A stretch of 64,000 bases of DNA from DATEJJ01 sp039649115 (GTDB taxonomy: Bacteria; Actinomycetota; Actinomycetes; Mycobacteriales; Micromonosporaceae): assembly GCA_039649115.1 (NCBI GenBank), contig JBBWZQ010000310.1, positions 62,001 through 126,000 of the forward strand, given 5' to 3'. Under the pieces are notes generated by a model. The model saw nothing but the letters and a program-made list of their open reading frames with translations. It had not been told where the DNA came from and did no database searches. Numbering within the stretch: position 1 is the first letter of the stretch; each line of letters starts with the position of its first letter. The position numbers were made by a program, and so were the translations under genes. Positions 60,488-64,000 of the stretch are shown here, in pieces.

Positions 60488-61015
60488 GGGGCCGTCCGGG
60501 GACCGGTAACTACCGCCAGCGGACACAGTGCCGCTCTGCGAGCTGCAGCCACGACCGGCCGCCCGGGGCCTTTCTTGTCCCGGGCGGTCCGGTTGCGTGG
60601 CACCTGCCTCCGATCACCCGATCGTGTTTAGTGGAGCAAGGTCCGGCGCGTTGGCGACATTGCGCCCAGCAGCGCCGAGCTGCGCACCCCCGCACGGGTC
60701 GGTCCCTCCGGTGCCCGCCGGCGGGTGGCCCATCCTGCGCGCGCACCTGCACTGGCTGGGGGCAGTCCAGCCACGTCACGCCGCTCACGACACCGTGCTG
60801 TTCGCCGGGAGGGACGATCCGGCCGAGCTCGCCGCAGACCGTGCGGCCCCTGATGCTGTGGAATCGAGCGGTGGCTATGTACGCGAGAGGGCCGCCGGGT
60901 GGCGCCGGGCCGGAAACACTGGGCCCGCTTGTAACGTCGATCTGGGTTCTGAGCCCCTACTCGTTGAGCCCCGCCGTGCGGCGCGGTGAGCCCAACAAGT
61001 AGGAAGAGGCAAACA
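60488..61015. other. 528-bp region between a small gene and the second sigma gene
   Basis: It holds the hairpin at 60554-60593 near its left end. A 153-codon plus frame (60528-60989) and a minus frame of 92 codons lack ribosome sites and normal composition, so I support neither. The right end (about 60930-61010) contains the leader and ribosome site AGGAAGAGG of the sigma gene. Confidence 0.4.
60554..60593 (+). terminator. hairpin terminator after the small gene
   Basis: ACCGG-CCGCCCGGG (60554-60567) pairs with CCCGGGCGG-t-CCGGT (60579-60593), a stem of 14 pairs with one bulged T and an 11-base loop that holds TTTCTTGT. It has no clear T-run after it, which is common for high-G+C terminators. 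Confidence 0.65.
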
Positions 61016-62257
61016 ATGGATCCCTTGACCTTGGTCATCGTTACCGCCAGCGCGCAGATCGCCGCCCGCTACACCGGTGCCCACGCCGAAGCTGAGGTGC
61101 TGCGCGCCCGCACCGAGCTGGCCCGCGCGGCTGCCGACCTACCACCCGGCACGGTGATCACCGGCACCGGCCGCGGCGGCGAGCGCTGGACGATCCATAT
61201 TCCCGCCGCCGAAACTCTGCCGCCCCGCCCCCGCCCCGCCCCGCGGACACCGGCGGTGAGGAGCGTCAGAATGGCTGACCGCCCAGCCGAGGCGCGGCTG
61301 ACCTTCCCGGACGTACCCCCTGGACGTGATCCCGCCGACCTGCACCGCTTCTGGGCCGACTGGGAACCGGTGATCCGCCGCAGTGCCCGGGCGAAGCTGC
61401 GCTCTGCCCGGGTGCCGCGTGCCCTGTCGGATACCGACGATGCCGTCCAGCACGCCTACGCCGAGCTGAGCGAGCACTGGTCAAAGCCGGACTTCGCCGA
61501 GGTCGACCCTGGCCGCTTCGTGCTCGGTCGCGTGCTGCGCGATTTCATTCGCGCCCAAGTCGACGAGCTCAAGAAGCGTCGCGGCCAGCCTGGCCGGCAC
61601 AGCGAGTTCGACGAGGATCTGGGCCTGCCCGAGCCCACTGCCGAGGATCTGTTCATCGAACAGGAGGTCGACCGTCTACTGCTCGAAGCGCTGCCTCAGG
61701 CCTTGGCACAGTTGAGCGAAAACCAGCGCCGCGCTCTTGAGCTGAGCGCGCAAGGGCTGGGCCGCGAAGCGATCGCCGCCGAGCTCAACGTCAAGGTCGG
61801 CACGGTCTCGTCGCACTTCACCCGAGCCAAGGCGAAGGTCCACGCCGAGCTGGCAGCGGGCCTCATGGCGGCGAGCGTGACGGGGTCCATCATTGAACAC
61901 CTCTTCCGCGCTGGTCGCGGCTTTAGTCTCGCCGCTGCGATGCGCGGCATTACCATCGGCCTCTGCGGCATTTTGGGCATCGGCTCGCTCATAACATTGA
62001 TCAAGTTCGTGCGGCTTCTCAGGCGCCTCGCTCAGCAAGACGATGTTGGCCGATGTGAGTTGCTCGCGCTTTGGCTGTGTGTTCTGCTGCCGGCAAACGC
62101 TCGGGACCGATTCGCGCAGGAATGGTGCGGCGAACTGCACGACCTGCGCGTCCAGGGCGTGCGCCGGCGGACACTCTATTTCTACGCGGCTCAGTTGCTA
62201 TGGCGGCTGCCGGCTTTGTGGTGGACCTTGCGGACCGGCCGCCGCCCGCGCGGATAG
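61016..62257 (+). CDS. ECF-like sigma factor fused to C-terminal membrane segments
   Basis: A 413-residue protein from ATG 61016, preceded by AGGAAGAGG. A hydrophobic N-terminal helix (MDPLTLVIVTASAQIAARY) and a charged helix come first. Sigma region 2-like sequence follows (RALSDTDDAVQHAYAELSE, VLGRVLRDFIRAQVDELKK), then region 4 (LSENQRRALELSAQGLGREA, VKVGTVSSHFTRAKAKV). The last 130 residues contain membrane helices (ITIGLCGILGIGSLITLIKF, LLALWLCVLLPA) and an actinobacterial motif, ARDRFAQEWCGELHDLR. A sigma factor with its own membrane domain is unusual and suggests control by proteolysis or membrane sequestration. That control is inference. Confidence 0.8.
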   Translation: MDPLTLVIVTASAQIAARYTGAHAEAEVLRARTELARAAADLPPGTVITGTGRGGERWTIHIPAAETLPPRPRPAPRTPAVRSVRMADRPAEARLTFPDVPPGRDPADLHRFWADWEPVIRRSARAKLRSARVPRALSDTDDAVQHAYAELSEHWSKPDFAEVDPGRFVLGRVLRDFIRAQVDELKKRRGQPGRHSEFDEDLGLPEPTAEDLFIEQEVDRLLLEALPQALAQLSENQRRALELSAQGLGREAIAAELNVKVGTVSSHFTRAKAKVHAELAAGLMAASVTGSIIEHLFRAGRGFSLAAAMRGITIGLCGILGIGSLITLIKFVRLLRRLAQQDDVGRCELLALWLCVLLPANARDRFAQEWCGELHDLRVQGVRRRTLYFYAAQLLWRLPALWWTLRTGRRPRG

Positions 62258-62325
62258 ACGTGGAAGCCCCTGCCGACCGATCGGCGGCATGGGCCGAATC
62301 CTCCCGTCCAACCATCCCCCGTCAA

Positions 62326-62427
62326 CTCAGTGGATAAGTGTCATTATCCGCTGAGTGCCGGTAGGGTCTCAGCGGATAACGTCGGCGCCTGGGGTTCGAA
62401 CCCCGGACGAAAACTTCAGTTGGATAA
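62326..62427. repeat. array of CTCAGYGGATAA repeats with a 14-bp palindrome
   Basis: CTCAGTGGATAA at 62326-62337, the inverted copy TTATCCGCTGAG at 62344-62355, CTCAGCGGATAA at 62368-62379, and a variant CAGTTGGATAA at 62417-62427. Between the third and fourth lies GGGGTTCGAACCCC (62391-62404), a perfect palindrome. It ends 15 bases before the GTG of the operon at 62443. It is most likely an operator or iteron-like site controlling the recombinase operon. Confidence 0.65.
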
Positions 62428-62442
62428 GAAAGGGGGCCGGTC

Positions 62443-62910
62443 GTGACGGCCATGCCGGACCTGTCCAAGTACTCGGCGATCGAGGATGACGCGTACGAGT
62501 GGTTTCTATCGGATCACCCGTGGGCGGTCGCCGAGCGCACCCGTCGCCGAGCCGCCTCGGCCACCGCGGAACTCGAGGACGCGGCGAAGGTGCGCGCCTG
62601 GGTCGACCGCACCCGCGCGGCGGACGCCGCCGGCGATCTCAGCGACCGGCCTGACGGGTGGCGCGACAGCCTCGTGCGTCTGGCCGAGTCGATGGGGCCG
62701 GTGGCCGACGAGAACCAACTGCGCACCACGCTGGAGTCGGCTGAGCCGGATGACGTGTGGGTCGCCGGGCTGCGCCGCAAGCTGGAGACCCGTCGCCGGG
62801 TCGCGGGCGATGACGCCTACGTCTACCCGGCGCACCTGATCGGCCCGGGCGCGGCCGCATACCCGCCGCCCGGCGAGGTGTCCCCCCAACCGGGCGCACC
62901 GACGAAATGA
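62443..62910 (+). CDS. hypothetical protein, first gene of the second recombinase operon
   Basis: A 155-residue protein from GTG 62443, with AAAGGGGG upstream. It is mainly helical and acidic (YSAIEDDAYEWFLSDHPWA), then Arg-rich helices (AERTRRRAASATAELEDAA), and ends in a Pro/Gly-rich tail. No family was recognised. It overlaps the next gene by four bases (ATGA) and so is co-translated with two genes that end in a tyrosine recombinase. Confidence 0.65.
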   Translation: MTAMPDLSKYSAIEDDAYEWFLSDHPWAVAERTRRRAASATAELEDAAKVRAWVDRTRAADAAGDLSDRPDGWRDSLVRLAESMGPVADENQLRTTLESAEPDDVWVAGLRRKLETRRRVAGDDAYVYPAHLIGPGAAAYPPPGEVSPQPGAPTK

Positions 62911-63335
62911 GCCAGCACCGTCGCGGCGATCGGGCGGACATCGAAGCGCTGCGCGCCGCTTACCAGGTCGAGCAGGGCAAGCTCAACGAAGTCATCGTGA
63001 TCACCGAAGCCGAGACCGCAGCTACCAGCCCGCGACGGGAGGAACTCGTCGCCATGCAGCAGGCGGCTCACCGGCGCCTGAGCGCCGCCCGTGGTCAGCT
63101 GACCAAAGCGCAGAAGAACGGTCACGTCGAGAAGATCGCCGCCGCTCGTGCCCGCCTGGACGCGGCGAACGCCGAGTTCGACAGCGTCGCGGACACGGTC
63201 ATCGCCGAGATGCAGGGGCATATCCGAGCCCGGCTGGACAACATCCACCTGATGGGCGAGCAGATGAGTCGCGCCTGGGACGCCGGATCCGCCATCACCG
63301 AGGCGTTCGCCCGGCGCCGCCCGCCGGCGTCGTGA
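62907..63335 (+). CDS. helical coiled-coil hypothetical protein
   Basis: A 142-residue, all-helical protein from ATG 62907. Segments AAYQVEQGKLNEVIVITEAE and HRRLSAARGQLTKAQKNGH suggest a coiled-coil pair. It is coupled to both neighbours (ATGA and GTGA overlaps). It could be a partner of the recombinase. Family not recognised. Confidence 0.62.
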   Translation: MSQHRRGDRADIEALRAAYQVEQGKLNEVIVITEAETAATSPRREELVAMQQAAHRRLSAARGQLTKAQKNGHVEKIAAARARLDAANAEFDSVADTVIAEMQGHIRARLDNIHLMGEQMSRAWDAGSAITEAFARRRPPAS

Positions 63336-64000
63336 GCGCGACCGTCGTCCCGCTGCGTGCCGGCGCCGACACCACTGCGGCCGCCAAGGCCCTGGCCGCA
63401 GTCGAGGCCTACCTCGACCGGTGCAAGCTGGCCGCCAACACCGTCAAGGCGTACCGCCGGCAGTGCACTGCCTACGTGACCTGGCTCGGCAAGCACGCCG
63501 ACACCCACCCCGACGCGTTCGCCGACACCATCGGCGCCGAGGCCGCCATCACCGCCTGGCGCCGCCAGCTGTTACACGCCAAGGCCAGCCCTCCCAACGT
63601 CAACCAGGCCCTCGCCTCCGTCACCCTGATGTACGAACACGCCGGGCTGCGCATCCACGTCAAACGCGCCCGGATACCCCGCCCCGGCGAACCCGACGCC
63701 CTGACCCACAAACAGCAAGGCGCCGTCGAGCGGGCCGCCGGCCGCCGCCGCGGTACCCGCGACGCCGCGATCATCGCCGTGCTGCTCTACGCCGGCGCCT
63801 GCGCTGAGGAATGCGCCCGCCTCGACCTGGACGACGTCGCCATCACCGCCCGCACCGGCAAGACCTGGCTGCACGGTAAGGGCGACGAAGTCCGCGAGGT
63901 CCCCCTGCCGGCAGTCGCCCGTAAGCGTATCTCCGCCTGGATACGCGAGCGCGGCACCGAACCCGGCCCACTGTGGACCGGCCAACGCGGCCCGCTATCC
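63332..64000 (+). CDS. tyrosine recombinase, 3' end outside the window
   Basis: The first 223 residues, from GTG 63332, are in the window. A core-binding domain (KLAANTVKAYRRQCTAYVTW) and the start of the catalytic domain are seen (DAAIIAVLLYAGACAEECA, then LHGKGDEVREVPLP). In related recombinases, the first position after GA in this segment is the catalytic Arg I. Here it is Cys, codon TGC at 63800-63802, one transition away from CGC. The rest (His-x-x-Arg, His, Tyr) lies outside. It is coupled to two small genes and preceded by a repeat array. It may be inactive or may use another residue. Confidence 0.82.
   Translation, partial: MSATVVPLRAGADTTAAAKALAAVEAYLDRCKLAANTVKAYRRQCTAYVTWLGKHADTHPDAFADTIGAEAAITAWRRQLLHAKASPPNVNQALASVTLMYEHAGLRIHVKRARIPRPGEPDALTHKQQGAVERAAGRRRGTRDAAIIAVLLYAGACAEECARLDLDDVAITARTGKTWLHGKGDEVREVPLPAVARKRISAWIRERGTEPGPLWTGQRGPLS

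Noticed and set aside
60528..60989. 153-codon plus-strand frame before the second sigma gene
   Set aside because: It runs through a terminator hairpin, lacks a ribosome site and has a scrambled amino-acid composition.
62391..62408. T-arm-like GGGGTTCGAACCCC as a tRNA gene end or attachment site
   Set aside because: The 5-pair T-stem with a 7-base loop does not form properly and no other tRNA arms or CCA end are present. Kept as a palindrome within a repeat array.
1..64000. CRISPR array, rRNA or complete tRNA gene
   Set aside because: No regularly spaced direct repeats with unique spacers, no rRNA-like conserved stretches and no full cloverleaf were found by eye.

Overview
The window is very high in G+C with strong third-position G/C bias, many GTG/TTG starts and repeated 4-base ATGA/GTGA/TTGA stop-start overlaps, so it is actinobacterial. 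The gene content (Tad pilus locus, ImuA'-ImuB-DnaE2, BTAD regulator, GTG-coupled small genes) fits a Micromonosporaceae-like host; this taxonomic reading is inference. Two complete or partial tyrosine recombinases, a decayed third one, a second full FtsK, accessory DNA polymerases, inteins and many orphan small genes indicate a large plasmid or an integrated mobile element rather than core chromosome. No rRNA, tRNA or CRISPR array was found.

Layout. 3-8741: the 3' part of a giant protein joining an SNF2-type helicase C-terminal half to a UvrD-like helicase, with two internal repeat families. 8845-21545: a compact Tad/Flp pilus island. A prepilin peptidase lies on the minus strand. On the plus strand are a lipoprotein, a secreted protein, CpaB, TadZ, CpaF, TadB, TadC, four pilin-like proteins and a membrane LysM-BTAD protein, most of them translationally coupled. 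21636-27526: accessory hypothetical genes, an XRE regulator with three small coupled minus-strand genes, and a scar zone of truncated genes and an integrase remnant.

27639-34868: a LexA-boxed mutasome operon imuA'-imuB-dnaE2, then a frameshifted gene and an ATP-dependent DNA ligase on the minus strand. 35011-39548: a well-formed promoter drives a small PD-(D/E)XK nuclease and an SNF2 helicase that carries two inteins with homing endonucleases. 39626-45884: Cys-rich small proteins, a DUF5999-like protein, a complete FtsK/SpoIIIE translocase and a coiled-coil protein. 49393-46220 (minus): a four-gene coupled operon ending in a complete tyrosine recombinase, behind a concentric palindrome. 51021-49726 (minus): an orphan gene whose promoter, start codon and nested palindromic operator overlap.

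51455-55517: a small gene and a full DnaE1-type DNA polymerase III alpha subunit. 55924-64000: small helical proteins, a strong terminator, a parS-like double dyad, two ECF-type sigma genes (one coupled to a small membrane protein, one fused to membrane segments), a membrane-anchored coiled-coil protein, a GGATAA repeat array, and a three-gene operon ending in a tyrosine recombinase whose first catalytic Arg is Cys.

Read together, the element carries DNA-processing functions (helicases, ligase, two C-family polymerases, FtsK, nuclease), a surface pilus and several regulatory circuits. The most promising lead for an undescribed system is the nuclease-SNF2 pair at 35115-39548. The intein pair, the operators and the sigma/membrane modules are also worth follow-up.
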